A stretch of 64,000 nt of DNA from JBBRCE01 sp038205115 (GTDB taxonomy: Bacteria; Planctomycetota; Planctomycetia; Pirellulales; JBBRCE01). Within the stretch, counting starts at the first letter, position 1; each line of letters opens with the position of its first letter. A program made the position numbers and the translations under genes. The notes beneath the pieces were generated by a model. It was not told the DNA's origin. It did no database searches and worked only from the letters and a program-made list of their open reading frames with translations. Of this stretch, positions 52,006-61,294 are shown piece by piece. The stretch lies in assembly GCA_038205115.1 (NCBI GenBank), contig JBBRCE010000010.1:1-64000 (forward strand). Reading direction: 5' to 3'.

Positions 52006-53333
52006 GAACAATCATGCCAAATTTTCGAGTCGCTGCCATCCATTGTCGCGCACTCTTCGTCGGCGCTTGCGTCTTAAGCAGTATCGGGTTGCCTGGCTGC
52101 GCTGCTTGGCAGTCCGTGATGACGCCGAGCGACGGTGCGAATTCCAGCGGCGCAGTTGGCAAGCCCAGCGCGGCGAACGCCAAGTCGCTGGCGACGAATG
52201 CCAAGTCGGCTCCGTCCGCGGCGGCCATTCAGCCACGTGAAGAGATCGTGCAAAACTTCGAAAAATCGCGTGACGAGGCGCAATATCGCGCGGCATTGGC
52301 GCGCTGGAAGGAAAACGACACGGACGGCTGCCGCCAAATGTTGGATCGCGTGCTGGCGCGCAATCCAACCCACCGTGAAGCGCTGCTCCTACTGGCCGAG
52401 TTTAATTTGTCGGCGCAGCAGCCCGAAAAGTCGCTGACGGCAATTGAGTCGTACGCTGTCGCCCATCCAGCAGATGCACAGGTCCACCACACGCTGGGGA
52501 TGCTACTTGAAGCCACGGATCAACCGCAGTTAGCGATCAAGCACTACCAGCGTGCCGCTGAACTCGAACCGCAAAATTCGCTCTTTGCGTTAAGTATGCA
52601 GACGAGCCAGTCGTCTCTGCCTCGGAATCGCAGTCCGTCCGCGCAGTCGACTGACGACGGCGATTTTCCGGCGGAAACCACGCCGTACGTGCCGTCGCCG
52701 CCGCTCAAAATCAAGAACGCCAAGTCGCACTTCGATGTTGCTTCGACCAGTTATCAACCACTCGATCAGGCCATCGATCACACGCTGCAATCCAAGCAGC
52801 ATCCAACGAACGCCACTTCAGCAGAGTCGAGCGAACCTGTCGATCCGCAAGCCAGCGATCGGCACACTTCATCACCCTCCGCAGACGATGCCGCCAACGA
52901 ACCTCGCCAGAAGCGCGCACGTACGCCGGTGAGCGACGGACAGACGCGTGTGACCGTAAACGTGTTGCCAATTCCCGAGGGAGAGAGGCTCAGCCGGGAT
53001 GACTTGCCCGGCGTGATGAAAAAGGCGGGTGATCGCTTACGAACCGGAGATTCCGCACAGGCCATCGAATTGTTACGTCCGGCGGCCGAGCAATTTCCGC
53101 GGAACGCGGCGGTCTTACGCATGCTTGGCACGGCCTATTATCGTCAGTCCGATTATGCCGCCGCGCGAAAGACCTTACAGGCGGCATTGGCATTGGACAA
53201 GGGCAATGCGCTGTCCTACTTTTTATTGGGCCAGGCGCTCAAAAAACTAGGACAATCCGAACAGGCCGAGCAAATGTTGCACGAGGCGATTCGGCTTGAC
53301 TCTCGTTACGCCGCGCCCGCCGGAGCGTCCTGA
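52002..53333 (+). CDS. TPR-repeat lipoprotein
   Basis: 443 aa. The signal region ends LSSIGLPGCAAW; Cys33 is a probable lipid-attachment site, though Pro at -2 is unusual. Two TPR blocks: ARWKENDTDGCRQMLDRVL to IKHYQRAAELEPQNS, near residues 100-200, and a C-terminal block near 350-440 (AVLRMLGTAYYRQSDYAAARK). A disordered region separates them. In pilus and secretion systems a TPR lipoprotein acts as the pilotin that places the secretin in the outer membrane, which is a plausible role given that it is coupled to the secretin gene. Confidence 0.85.
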   Translation: MRTIMPNFRVAAIHCRALFVGACVLSSIGLPGCAAWQSVMTPSDGANSSGAVGKPSAANAKSLATNAKSAPSAAAIQPREEIVQNFEKSRDEAQYRAALARWKENDTDGCRQMLDRVLARNPTHREALLLLAEFNLSAQQPEKSLTAIESYAVAHPADAQVHHTLGMLLEATDQPQLAIKHYQRAAELEPQNSLFALSMQTSQSSLPRNRSPSAQSTDDGDFPAETTPYVPSPPLKIKNAKSHFDVASTSYQPLDQAIDHTLQSKQHPTNATSAESSEPVDPQASDRHTSSPSADDAANEPRQKRARTPVSDGQTRVTVNVLPIPEGERLSRDDLPGVMKKAGDRLRTGDSAQAIELLRPAAEQFPRNAAVLRMLGTAYYRQSDYAAARKTLQAALALDKGNALSYFLLGQALKKLGQSEQAEQMLHEAIRLDSRYAAPAGAS

Positions 53334-53447
53334 TCGGTTTGACTTCGTCGAACCCCGTGCGTCGATTCCGGCAACGAACGTCTTGCGAGTTGCCACGGCA
53401 GCCGTTGAGACTTCGCAATTGACGGGTCTCAGCGCAGGGGCAGTCAC

Positions 53448-54956
53448 GTGGATCGTTTGTCTTTTATCGAAGGCCGAAAAGGCCGCTGGCTGTTGGGTGC
53501 CGTGATTGCGGCTTCCGTCTGCTGGCTGTGCCTGTGGGTTGCCGGCGTCTTCTTCCTGTCAGACGCTTCGCGGCCGCTTCGCGCGCGCATTTCGATCATT
53601 CTTTTTACGCTCGCGATTGGTGGCGGCGCACTGTTGACAGAGAACCTGGCGCAACAGCATTTCCGTTTGCTCCATGCTTTTAATGCCATTGCCCAGCACA
53701 TCAACGACGCCTCGCCAAGTTTGGATGCGATCTCAGACGTGCAATCGATGCCTGAAGGCGCCAGCCGCGACCTAGCGCTGGGTATGATCGAAAACATTCA
53801 ACAATTGCAACTCAGTTGTAGCACACTGGAAAACGCGCGCTCGGCGGCTGAAGTCCGCGCCCGTCGCAACAAAGCCAAGTACGAACATCTGGACGCCATT
53901 CTCAATAGCTTGCCAGAACCGCTACTCGTCATCGATCAGTTTGACGAATTGGTACATGCCAATCCGGCAGCGCGTAAGCTCTTTGCAATTCCGGTCAGCG
54001 CGGCCGAAAAGCAGAAGCTATCGCAGCAGATCGGCTGTCCGAAGTTGATCGACATTCTCGTCGAGACAGGTCGACGCCGCGGCGCTGCGCAGCGCACCGG
54101 CGAGATCGAACTACCTGGCGACGGGCAAGAACTCCGTGCGTTCAGCGTTACGGCGCGGACGTTGCCCTCGAAGGGCGATGCCCACAGCGATCATAAGCCC
54201 GTCCATCAGGGCGTGGTTGCCGTGTTACGCGATATTAGTAGTAGCAAAGCCGCGCAAAAGCGAAACGCCGAGTTCGTCTCGGCCGTCAGTCACGAAATGA
54301 AAACGCCGTTGGCCGGTATCAAGGCCTATGTCGAGTTGCTAATCGACGGCGATGCCGAAGACGCACAAACTCGCGAAGAGTTTTTAATCGTCATCGAAAG
54401 CCAGGCGAACCGCCTACAACGTTTGATCGACAACTTACTGAATATCGCCCGCATCGAAGCCGGCGTGGTGCAAGTCTCGAAGCAGCCACTGTCGCTCAAC
54501 GAATTGCTCGACGAGACGCTCAACGTCGTGCGCCCCGCCGCTGAAGCTAAGCAGATTACGTTGCACTGCGATCTGAGCAACCTGTACCTGGGCGTGCTTG
54601 CCGATCGCGACATGCTCATGCAAGCCGCCATTAATCTGCTTTCAAACGCCATCAAATATACGGCCCCTGGCGGTCGCGTAACGCTCCGCAGTCGCATGGA
54701 CGACGATCGAATTTCGTTCTCGGTCGAGGATTCCGGTGTGGGACTGAGTCCAGAAGATCAGGTCAAAGTGTTCGAAAAGTTCTATCGCGTGACCAAAGAT
54801 CGCGAAATGGCCGCAGGGACCGGCTTAGGATTACCGCTGGCGCTGCACATTGTGGAAGACGTCCACGGCGGACAACTCACCGTGCAGAGCGCGCTCGGTA
54901 AGGGCAGCACCTTTACGATTCATTTGCCGGCCAGCGCACAGTTGCAGTTGGCCTAA
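53448..54956 (+). CDS. Membrane sensor histidine kinase
   Basis: 502 aa: two N-terminal membrane helices (WLLGAVIAASVCWLCLWVAGV and IILFTLAIGGGALLT), a helical linker (about 80-150), a PAS domain (about 150-240: AILNSLPEPLLVIDQFDELV), HisKA with His282 (SAVSHEMKTPLAGI), and the ATPase domain (NLLSNAIKYTAPGG, VEDSGVGLSPED, GTGLGLPLALHIV). GTG start with GGGG 7 nt upstream. The periplasmic part between helices is short, so it probably senses a membrane or cytoplasmic signal. It precedes a single-domain response regulator. Confidence 0.93.
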   Translation: MDRLSFIEGRKGRWLLGAVIAASVCWLCLWVAGVFFLSDASRPLRARISIILFTLAIGGGALLTENLAQQHFRLLHAFNAIAQHINDASPSLDAISDVQSMPEGASRDLALGMIENIQQLQLSCSTLENARSAAEVRARRNKAKYEHLDAILNSLPEPLLVIDQFDELVHANPAARKLFAIPVSAAEKQKLSQQIGCPKLIDILVETGRRRGAAQRTGEIELPGDGQELRAFSVTARTLPSKGDAHSDHKPVHQGVVAVLRDISSSKAAQKRNAEFVSAVSHEMKTPLAGIKAYVELLIDGDAEDAQTREEFLIVIESQANRLQRLIDNLLNIARIEAGVVQVSKQPLSLNELLDETLNVVRPAAEAKQITLHCDLSNLYLGVLADRDMLMQAAINLLSNAIKYTAPGGRVTLRSRMDDDRISFSVEDSGVGLSPEDQVKVFEKFYRVTKDREMAAGTGLGLPLALHIVEDVHGGQLTVQSALGKGSTFTIHLPASAQLQLA

Positions 54957-54975
54957 TTCAACGGAAGGCATTTTC

Positions 54976-55431
54976 ATGGCACGCCGCGTTTTACTTTGCG
55001 ATGACGAAATTCATATTTGCCGCGCCGCCGAATTCAAAATCAGTCGCGCCGGATACGACGTTCGCTGCGCGTGCGATGGCGAGGACGCCTGGCAGCAGAT
55101 TCTCGAATGGCAGCCAGAAATGTTGATCACCGACTGCCAAATGCCGCGTCTCGACGGCTTCGGACTTTGCGAGCGAATTCGCAATCATGAAGCCACCAAG
55201 CGTTTGCCCATCCTGATGTTGACGGCCAAAGGACTGGAATTGTCGCGAGTGGACACCTCCGCCCGCTGGGGTGTCATTGCCGTGCTGGCCAAACCGTTTA
55301 GCCCTCGCGAGTTGCTGCGGCACGTCGAAAACGTCCTGCCGCTCTGTGCTCCCTATGCGCCCCAGACGCTCGGGCAAACTCAATCGACGGGTATATCGAC
55401 AGCAATATTGACAGCAATGCCGACGGTTTAA
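54976..55431 (+). CDS. Single-domain (CheY-like) response regulator
   Basis: 151 aa receiver: acidic pair Asp9-Asp10-Glu11 (LLCDDEIHI), phospho-acceptor Asp53 (LITDCQMPRLDG), Thr in LMLTAKG and Lys in AVLAKPFSPREL. The residues after the receiver (about 120-151) form a short tail without a recognisable output domain. It probably relays a signal to pilus or secretion components or to the STAS protein that follows; no DNA-binding domain is present. Confidence 0.93.
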   Translation: MARRVLLCDDEIHICRAAEFKISRAGYDVRCACDGEDAWQQILEWQPEMLITDCQMPRLDGFGLCERIRNHEATKRLPILMLTAKGLELSRVDTSARWGVIAVLAKPFSPRELLRHVENVLPLCAPYAPQTLGQTQSTGISTAILTAMPTV

Positions 55432-55467
55432 TCCTCAAAAGATCGTAATTCACACCAAACACAAGCC

Positions 55468-55794
55468 ATGAATCTCCCGACAGAAATTTTCGACTCCGTG
55501 GTGGTCGTTCACACGCCCGACGAACTTGGCGCGGATCAAGCCGAGGCATTTCGCAATTTCGTCACGCGTCTGGAACGCCACAACGTCGTGGTGGATATCG
55601 ACGGTACGGAATCGCTCGATAGCGCGGGACTAACGGCGTTGATCGACGCACAGGAAATGTTGCGCGGCATCCACGGCGATTTGAAGATTTCCACCAACAA
55701 CGTGAATAACCGCAAAGTCTTCGAGATGACGCGCCTAGACGTTCATTTGGAAATCTTCGACAGCGTGATCGACGCCGTGCGAAGTTACCACTAA
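55468..55794 (+). CDS. STAS-domain (anti-sigma factor antagonist-like) protein
   Basis: 108-aa STAS domain with the characteristic D-S-A-G motif (TESLDSAGLTALIDAQ), in which Ser52 is the usual phosphorylated residue. It ends with a normal STAS helix. By family knowledge such proteins act by partner switching with a serine kinase; no kinase is encoded next to it. It lies between the two-component pair and the PilB/GspE-like gene, which suggests control of the pilus or secretion machine. Confidence 0.87.
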   Translation: MNLPTEIFDSVVVVHTPDELGADQAEAFRNFVTRLERHNVVVDIDGTESLDSAGLTALIDAQEMLRGIHGDLKISTNNVNNRKVFEMTRLDVHLEIFDSVIDAVRSYH

Positions 55795-55859
55795 ACACCG
55801 CCGATGTCTTGTGAGTGCCGCCCGCCCCGCACGATTGACTCCTGCCCCCGGTTACGACC

Positions 55860-57632
55860 ATGACTTCTTTCTCCGACCTGCCGATGCGTTTAGGCAACCT
55901 GTTGCTGGAGCGCGGATATGTGACGATCGAAGACATTGAGACCGCGCTCTCCAAGCAGAGCGACGGCAAGCAAGAAAAGCTGCTCGGCGAAATCTTGGTC
56001 GATCTCAATATTTGCACGGAAGACCAAATTGTCGAATGCCTGGCGGCCGAATATGGCGTGCCCTACGCCAAGCTTGAGACGCGGCTGTTCGATAGCAAAA
56101 TCATCGAGGTTCTACCGCGAGAGTTTCTCGAAGCCAACCTTGTACTGCCACTGTTTTTGGTCCGGAACACGTTGACCGTAGCGGTACCAGAACCGTCCAA
56201 CCTGTTCTTGATCGAAGAACTCCGGGCAATCACCGGGCATGAAATTCAAATCGTCGCTGCCACGGGCAAAGACATTCGACGGATGCTGACGACGTTACCG
56301 AATTCTAAAGTGTTTGTCATTGATGACATCATTGAAGATTCCGAGTCGGCCGACGTAACGTTGATTGAAGACGCCATCGAGGACATTGGCGATATCGAAG
56401 AGGTCGCTGGCCAATCGCCAGTGATTCGTTTGGTCAACTTCGTGATCTTTAACGCGGTCAAAGAAGGCGCAAGCGACATTCACATCGAACCGGCCGAAAA
56501 ATGTTTGCGCGTGCGATACCGCATCGACGGTCGGCTGTACAAGTCGCTGGAAGTACCCCAGCACCTGCTCAACGCGGTGACGAGCCGCATCAAGATCATG
56601 GCCTCGCTGGACATCAGCGAGCGGCGTTTGCCGCAGGACGGCCGCGTGCTGGTCATGCTGGATGGTCGCAAAATCGATCTCCGCGTCAGCACGTTTCCCG
56701 GCAACCGGGGCGAGAAGACCGTGATTCGCGTGCTCGATACGCGCGGCGTTTCACTAGTACTTGAGGATCTCGGATTTGCCGAGGACATTCTCGAGGGTTT
56801 TCAATCGCTGATTCGCTCGCCCAACGGCATCGTTTTGGTCACTGGGCCCACCGGCAGCGGCAAATCGACCACGTTGTACGCGGCGCTGAATTCCATCAGT
56901 TCGATGGAAAATAATGTTTGCACCGTCGAAGACCCCATCGAGTATCACTTGCCGCTGATCAATCAGTTTCAGGTGCAAGAACGTGTGGGCCTGACATTTT
57001 CCAAAGCGCTGCGGACGTTGTTGCGCCAAGATCCCGACGTGATTATGGTCGGTGAAATCCGCGACGAAGAAACCGCGCGCACCGCCATTCAAGCCGCGCT
57101 GACAGGCCACTCGGTGTTTAGCACGCTGCACACCAACGACGCCTGCTCATCGATCACTCGACTGATCAATATGGGCGTTGAATCGTATTTGATTGGGGCC
57201 GCCTTGAATGGAGTATTGGCGCAGCGGTTGGTGAGACGCATCTGCCCAAAATGCCGGCAGAATTACGAACCGCCACGAGCCATCCGCAAAACGCTCGAAA
57301 AAATGGGTCTGGAAATGAACGAGTTTTTTAAGGGCGTCGGCTGCCGTCGCTGCCGTAATACCGGCTACAGCGGTCGCGTCGGCGTGCACGAACTGCTCGC
57401 ACTCAATGACGAAATTCGCGACGTCGTAGCGACAAATCCAAGCGTGCAAACCATTCGGCAAATGGCCAATCGCAATGGCATGATCACGCTGCGTCACGAC
57501 GGATTTCGCAAAGTTCGCGAAGGCGTAACGACTGTCGAGGAAATCTTGCATGTTGTAGGCGAGAGCCGCGACCCGCCGGAAGGCAAACTGGCGGTCGGCA
57601 CTTCGCCCGCGCCGGCCATTTGTGCAACGTAA
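55860..57632 (+). CDS. PilB/GspE-like assembly ATPase
   Basis: 590-aa hexameric ATPase that powers pilus or pseudopilus assembly. The N-terminal MshEN-type module (RLGNLLLERGYVTIEDIETA, KQ, then LLGEILVDLNICTEDQI) is a family known to bind cyclic di-GMP. Walker A is GPTGSGKST (329-337), the Asp-box is VEDPIEYHL, and Walker B follows in DPDVIMVGEIRDEETA. A tetra-Cys zinc site (CPKCRQNY and GCRRCRNTGY) follows near residues 464-502. Normal family length. Followed by PilC/GspF after 76 bp. Confidence 0.95.
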   Translation: MTSFSDLPMRLGNLLLERGYVTIEDIETALSKQSDGKQEKLLGEILVDLNICTEDQIVECLAAEYGVPYAKLETRLFDSKIIEVLPREFLEANLVLPLFLVRNTLTVAVPEPSNLFLIEELRAITGHEIQIVAATGKDIRRMLTTLPNSKVFVIDDIIEDSESADVTLIEDAIEDIGDIEEVAGQSPVIRLVNFVIFNAVKEGASDIHIEPAEKCLRVRYRIDGRLYKSLEVPQHLLNAVTSRIKIMASLDISERRLPQDGRVLVMLDGRKIDLRVSTFPGNRGEKTVIRVLDTRGVSLVLEDLGFAEDILEGFQSLIRSPNGIVLVTGPTGSGKSTTLYAALNSISSMENNVCTVEDPIEYHLPLINQFQVQERVGLTFSKALRTLLRQDPDVIMVGEIRDEETARTAIQAALTGHSVFSTLHTNDACSSITRLINMGVESYLIGAALNGVLAQRLVRRICPKCRQNYEPPRAIRKTLEKMGLEMNEFFKGVGCRRCRNTGYSGRVGVHELLALNDEIRDVVATNPSVQTIRQMANRNGMITLRHDGFRKVREGVTTVEEILHVVGESRDPPEGKLAVGTSPAPAICAT

Positions 57633-57708
57633 CAAGGTCCCGCGGCCGATGACGGAATTGCCGTCATGACCACGCGTCGAATTCGAATGTTTTGAGGGTT
57701 TGAACGCT

Positions 57709-58911
57709 ATGAGTTACGCATCGCCAGCTCGAAAATCCGGAATTGCCGGTCTGGGTTCGTCCTTGAATCCGGCGGCGTCAGATTTCGCCACGCAATTGGC
57801 CCGCAGCAATTTTGGCGGCGATAGCGTCGAGACCACAACCAAAAGTGAGCGCAGCGAAGATACTGGCGGATTCAATCGCCGCGTCACACGCCAAGACATC
57901 ATCTACGCCACCGCCCAATTGGCGATCATGACCGAGACGGGCATCAATCTCTCCGAGGCGCTGTCCGGTCTAATCGACGGCGAAAAAAACCTCCGCTGGA
58001 AGCAAGTGCTCCTCGATTTGAAAAGCGGCATCGACTCGGGCGAAGATTTTTCCGCCTCGCTCTCGCGTTTTCCAAAACACTTCGACAGGACATACGTCTC
58101 GCTGATTAAAGCCAGCGAATCGACCGGTGCGCTGGCGGAAATGTTGGAACGCATTGCTCTATATCTGCGAAAAGAATTGGAAACACGCAGCAAGGTCCGC
58201 GGCGCAATGGCCTATCCGGCCGTGATGGGATTTGTCGCGACGGGCGTTACGCTCTTTTTGCTCACCTACGTGCTGCCAAAATTTACGCCGCTGTTCAACC
58301 GTAAGGGCATGAAGCTGCCGTTGCCGACGGTTGTGATGATGACGCTCTCGCATTGGCTGCTCGATTTTTGGTATCTATGGTTGGTGGGCTCCATTGCTTT
58401 GACGCTGGGCTTCATTTTTGGACGGCGGACCGAAACGGGCCGTTCCGCTTGGGATTGGTTCAAAATCAATGCGCCGCTCGTTGGGCCGATGTTCCGCAAA
58501 GTGACCATCAGCCGCAGCATCCGCACGTTAGGTACGATGATCGCCAGCGGGGTGTCGATGCTTGAATCCCTCAAACTGTGCGCGGATGTCTCGGGCAACT
58601 ATTACTACGAACAACTGTGGCTGGCCGTCTTGGATCGCGTCACCTGCGGCGAGCAAATCTGCGACGTGCTGCGCGGCAGCTCGCTTTTTCCGCCGATGCT
58701 CGTGCAGATGATCTCCTCCGGCGAGAAAACCGGCAAGTTAGATGTTGTGCTGGAAAAAGTCAGCGACTATTACGATCAAGAAGTCGATACCGCAATCAAA
58801 ACTTGCACGTCAATGATCGAACCAATCATGATCACCGTGATGGGCGTGGTCGTCGGCGGCATCGGCATGGCGCTGATGTTGCCGATCTTTTCGCTCAGCC
58901 GGCCCGGCTAA
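57709..58911 (+). CDS. PilC/GspF-like inner-membrane platform protein
   Basis: 400 aa. Two GspF domains: a first (about 65-190) with FAIMTETGINLSEAL-type text (LAIMTETGINLSEALSGL), and a second after two central membrane helices (VATGVTLFLLTYVLP and WYLWLVGSIALTLGF), with TLGTMIASGVSMLESLKL. The C-terminal helix is IMITVMGVVVGGIGMALMLP. The N-terminal region before residue 60 is disordered. It is the last gene of the pilus/secretion operon. ATG 57709 is preferred to an upstream TTG (57700). Confidence 0.93.
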   Translation: MSYASPARKSGIAGLGSSLNPAASDFATQLARSNFGGDSVETTTKSERSEDTGGFNRRVTRQDIIYATAQLAIMTETGINLSEALSGLIDGEKNLRWKQVLLDLKSGIDSGEDFSASLSRFPKHFDRTYVSLIKASESTGALAEMLERIALYLRKELETRSKVRGAMAYPAVMGFVATGVTLFLLTYVLPKFTPLFNRKGMKLPLPTVVMMTLSHWLLDFWYLWLVGSIALTLGFIFGRRTETGRSAWDWFKINAPLVGPMFRKVTISRSIRTLGTMIASGVSMLESLKLCADVSGNYYYEQLWLAVLDRVTCGEQICDVLRGSSLFPPMLVQMISSGEKTGKLDVVLEKVSDYYDQEVDTAIKTCTSMIEPIMITVMGVVVGGIGMALMLPIFSLSRPG

Positions 58912-58965
58912 TTCGAGCGGCAGAGTTGTCGGCCGCTTGTAAGCCGCGCGTTTCGCGATTGCGTT

Positions 58966-60216
58966 TTAAAACCGATCCGGCGAAAGCATCGTCAGATCGA
59001 TCGTGGGCGACTGATTGTCGATCAATTCGGCCACAATCTTGCCTGACACGGGCCCCAGGCTGAGTCCCATCATGGCGTGCCCTGTTGCGACGACCAGGTT
59101 TTTGAAGTGACGGCTGCGTCCCAAAAACGGCATGCCATCGGGCGAACACGGTCGCAAGCCTTGCCACGGCTTGACGTGATCGAAGTCCGTCATCTGAAAT
59201 TCGGGGAAGTAGTTTGGAATCGCTTTAACGATGCCTCGCACGCGTCGCAAATCGATGCGCTCGTTCAGCCCCGAAAATTCCATTGTGCCGCCAAAACGCA
59301 ATCGCCCATTCATCGGCGTGATGGCCACGCGCGCTTCGGTAAAAATGGAACAGAGCCCCGGCAATTGCCGAGGCTGTTCTAACGTCAGGCTGTACCCCTT
59401 GCCGGCTTGCATCGGCAATTTGAGACCCAGTTGCGATGCCAATCCGCTGGACCACGAGCCGCTGGCCAGCACAACTTCGTCGCAGGGTATTAACTCGCTG
59501 CCTGCCTGCACGGAATAGACAACTCCGCCGCGATGGTCGATTTTGCCGACTTCCGAATTCCAGAGCATTCTGCAGCCGTCAGTTTCCAATCGCCGCTGCA
59601 TCGCCACCATCAGCCGGTCGGGCGAAAGGTGACAATCTCGCGGGAATAGTACGGCGCCGGCAATATTCATCGTCACCGCCGGGTCACGAATTGCGGCCTG
59701 TTGTGCGTCGAGCACTTCAGCCGGAACGCCGAGCGAATTCGCCTGACTGGCGACTTTGGCCTCGTCATCCAATGCGTGCTGCGTTTTGCAGAGCATCAGC
59801 AAGCCGTTGCGAACCAGGCCAAAAGCGTCTTGAAATTGATCGGCCAGTTCTTCATAACTGGCGCGGCTGGCGAAACTCAAATCGCGCAGGATCGGCGCAG
59901 AACGCTCAACATGCGACTGTTTGCAAGAACGCGCAAATTGCAAACCCCAACTCAGTAGATCCCAGGAAAGCCGGGGGCGAATATAAAGTGGCGACTCCGG
60001 GTTCAGCATCCAGCGCAAGCCGAGCGAAACCATGCCGGGAGCCGCCAGCGGAATAAAATGGCTGGGCACGATCATGCCGGCGTTGCCGTAGGAGCAACCG
60101 TCGCGGAGCGGACCGTTGCGATCGATTACCGTCACCTGATAGCCGCGCTGTCGGCAATACCAGGCCGAGCATAGCCCAATGATTCCACCGCCGATGATGA
60201 CGACGTGCTTACTCAC
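58966..60216 (-). CDS. DadA-like FAD-dependent D-amino-acid dehydrogenase
   Basis: 416 aa. FAD Rossmann motif HVVIIGGGIIGLCSAWY at the N-terminus, NAGMIVPSHFIPLAAPG, and the C-terminal GLRPCSPDGMPFLGRS to TGHAMMGLSLGPVSGKIVAELI. This is the D-amino-acid dehydrogenase (DAO superfamily) layout, with the small-subunit DadA as the nearest well-known member. It would oxidatively deaminate D-amino acids, for example those released from the wall; the exact substrate is uncertain. Starts 9 bp after rdgB, in one transcript. Confidence 0.88.
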   Translation of the reverse strand: MSKHVVIIGGGIIGLCSAWYCRQRGYQVTVIDRNGPLRDGCSYGNAGMIVPSHFIPLAAPGMVSLGLRWMLNPESPLYIRPRLSWDLLSWGLQFARSCKQSHVERSAPILRDLSFASRASYEELADQFQDAFGLVRNGLLMLCKTQHALDDEAKVASQANSLGVPAEVLDAQQAAIRDPAVTMNIAGAVLFPRDCHLSPDRLMVAMQRRLETDGCRMLWNSEVGKIDHRGGVVYSVQAGSELIPCDEVVLASGSWSSGLASQLGLKLPMQAGKGYSLTLEQPRQLPGLCSIFTEARVAITPMNGRLRFGGTMEFSGLNERIDLRRVRGIVKAIPNYFPEFQMTDFDHVKPWQGLRPCSPDGMPFLGRSRHFKNLVVATGHAMMGLSLGPVSGKIVAELIDNQSPTIDLTMLSPDRF

Positions 60217-60225
60217 CGCAGGCAG

Positions 60226-60858
60226 TTATCCTTGCACTTTCCAGTTTCGGTCGGTGTCGGCCAGCAATGTCAATTGCGGAACGATGGCTCGGATGGCGCG
60301 CGCCCGATGGCTCAACATCGCTTTGACTGCGGAATTCAATTCGCCAAAAGTCCGATGATATTCGACAATTTCGAACATCGGATCGTAGCCGAACCCACCG
60401 CTGCCCTGCTCGGTCAGTCGAATGCGCCCGTGGCAGCGATCTTCCGCCTGCGCGCGAATCGCGCCCGCCGGATCTGAGAGCGTGGCGTGACATACATAAT
60501 GCGCGGTACGTTTTTCAAGTGGAACGCCGACGAGTTTTTCCAGCAGCAGGCAGTTGTTGGCGGCATCGTCGCCATGTTCGCCGGCAAAACGGGCCGAATA
60601 GACGCCCGGCGCTCCGCCCAAAGCGTCGACCGCTAACCCACTGTCCTCGCCCAGCACCCAAGCGTTCAAATGCCTGGCTTGTTGGCAAGCTTTGAGTGCG
60701 GCATTAGCGGCAAATGTATCGCCCGTTTCTTCAACATCAATGGCGTTCGGTAGATCCGCCAACGTAACCAGTTCGAAGCCCCAGGGCGCGAGTAACTCGA
60801 TCAGTTCGAGGCCCTTTTTGCGGTTTCGCGTTCCCAGCACCAGTTTCGGTTTGCTCAT
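60226..60858 (-). CDS. rdgB: RdgB/HAM1-like dITP/XTP pyrophosphatase
   Basis: 210 aa. Removes non-canonical purine nucleoside triphosphates (ITP, dITP, XTP). Motifs: LVLGTRNRKKGLEL (usual TGNxxK), GEDSGLAVDALGGAPGVYSARFAG, GSGGFGYDPMF, and the end SHRARAI. The start at ATG 60858 gives the normal N-terminus (MSKPKLVLGTRN); the longer frame includes unrelated residues. It precedes the DadA-like gene by 9 bp. Confidence 0.95.
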   Translation of the reverse strand: MSKPKLVLGTRNRKKGLELIELLAPWGFELVTLADLPNAIDVEETGDTFAANAALKACQQARHLNAWVLGEDSGLAVDALGGAPGVYSARFAGEHGDDAANNCLLLEKLVGVPLEKRTAHYVCHATLSDPAGAIRAQAEDRCHGRIRLTEQGSGGFGYDPMFEIVEYHRTFGELNSAVKAMLSHRARAIRAIVPQLTLLADTDRNWKVQG

Positions 60859-60914
60859 TCCGGCAGCATAATCGTTCGGCGGATATCTTGGCAACTGTCG
60901 CGGATTTGTGCCGA

Positions 60915-61142
60915 TCAGGCCCAATTCAGATGCGAGACCTTCTTGAGCCGATGTTCGAAATCGCCAATTAGTCCGCCAACCACGTCCCAGCCGTCCGTCC
61001 GGCGAACTTCGATATCGCCTTGCTCGTTAATCCGTACGATGCACTGCTCGGTCACTCCGGCCGCCTTGAGATTTTGCGGCGTCAAGTCGCTGCCATCGGC
61101 CATCTGATAAAGTTGTTTGCCGGAGAGTTCAATGAATTTCAT
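60915..61142 (-). CDS. Small conserved protein of unknown function
   Basis: 75 aa: MKFIELSGKQLYQMADGSDL, then VTEQCIVRINEQGDIEVRR and a C-terminal WDVVGGLIGDFEHRLKKVSHLNWA. It appears to be a small alpha/beta protein without signal peptide or membrane helix. Its start (ATG 61142) is better than the longer frame upstream, which is Arg-rich and non-conserved looking. It is 56 bp upstream of rdgB on the same strand. No function is assigned. Confidence 0.72.
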   Translation of the reverse strand: MKFIELSGKQLYQMADGSDLTPQNLKAAGVTEQCIVRINEQGDIEVRRTDGWDVVGGLIGDFEHRLKKVSHLNWA

Positions 61143-61294
61143 AGGAGTCTGGACTGTTTTGTAATTGAGCGATGCATAAGAATCGATGGGAAGCCGGCTC
61201 CTATGATACCTTGCCGCCACCGCCGTTCGAAAGGGCGAGAATGCGCGAATGCGCCGCGCTACGCCGGTCGCAACATACACGCGGCCGGCAGAAG

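Noticed and set aside
58916..58937. Possible terminator after the PilC/GspF-like gene (AGCGGC and GCCGCT arms)
   Set aside because: Only 6 bp of stem with a 10-nt loop and no proper T-tract; too weak to call.
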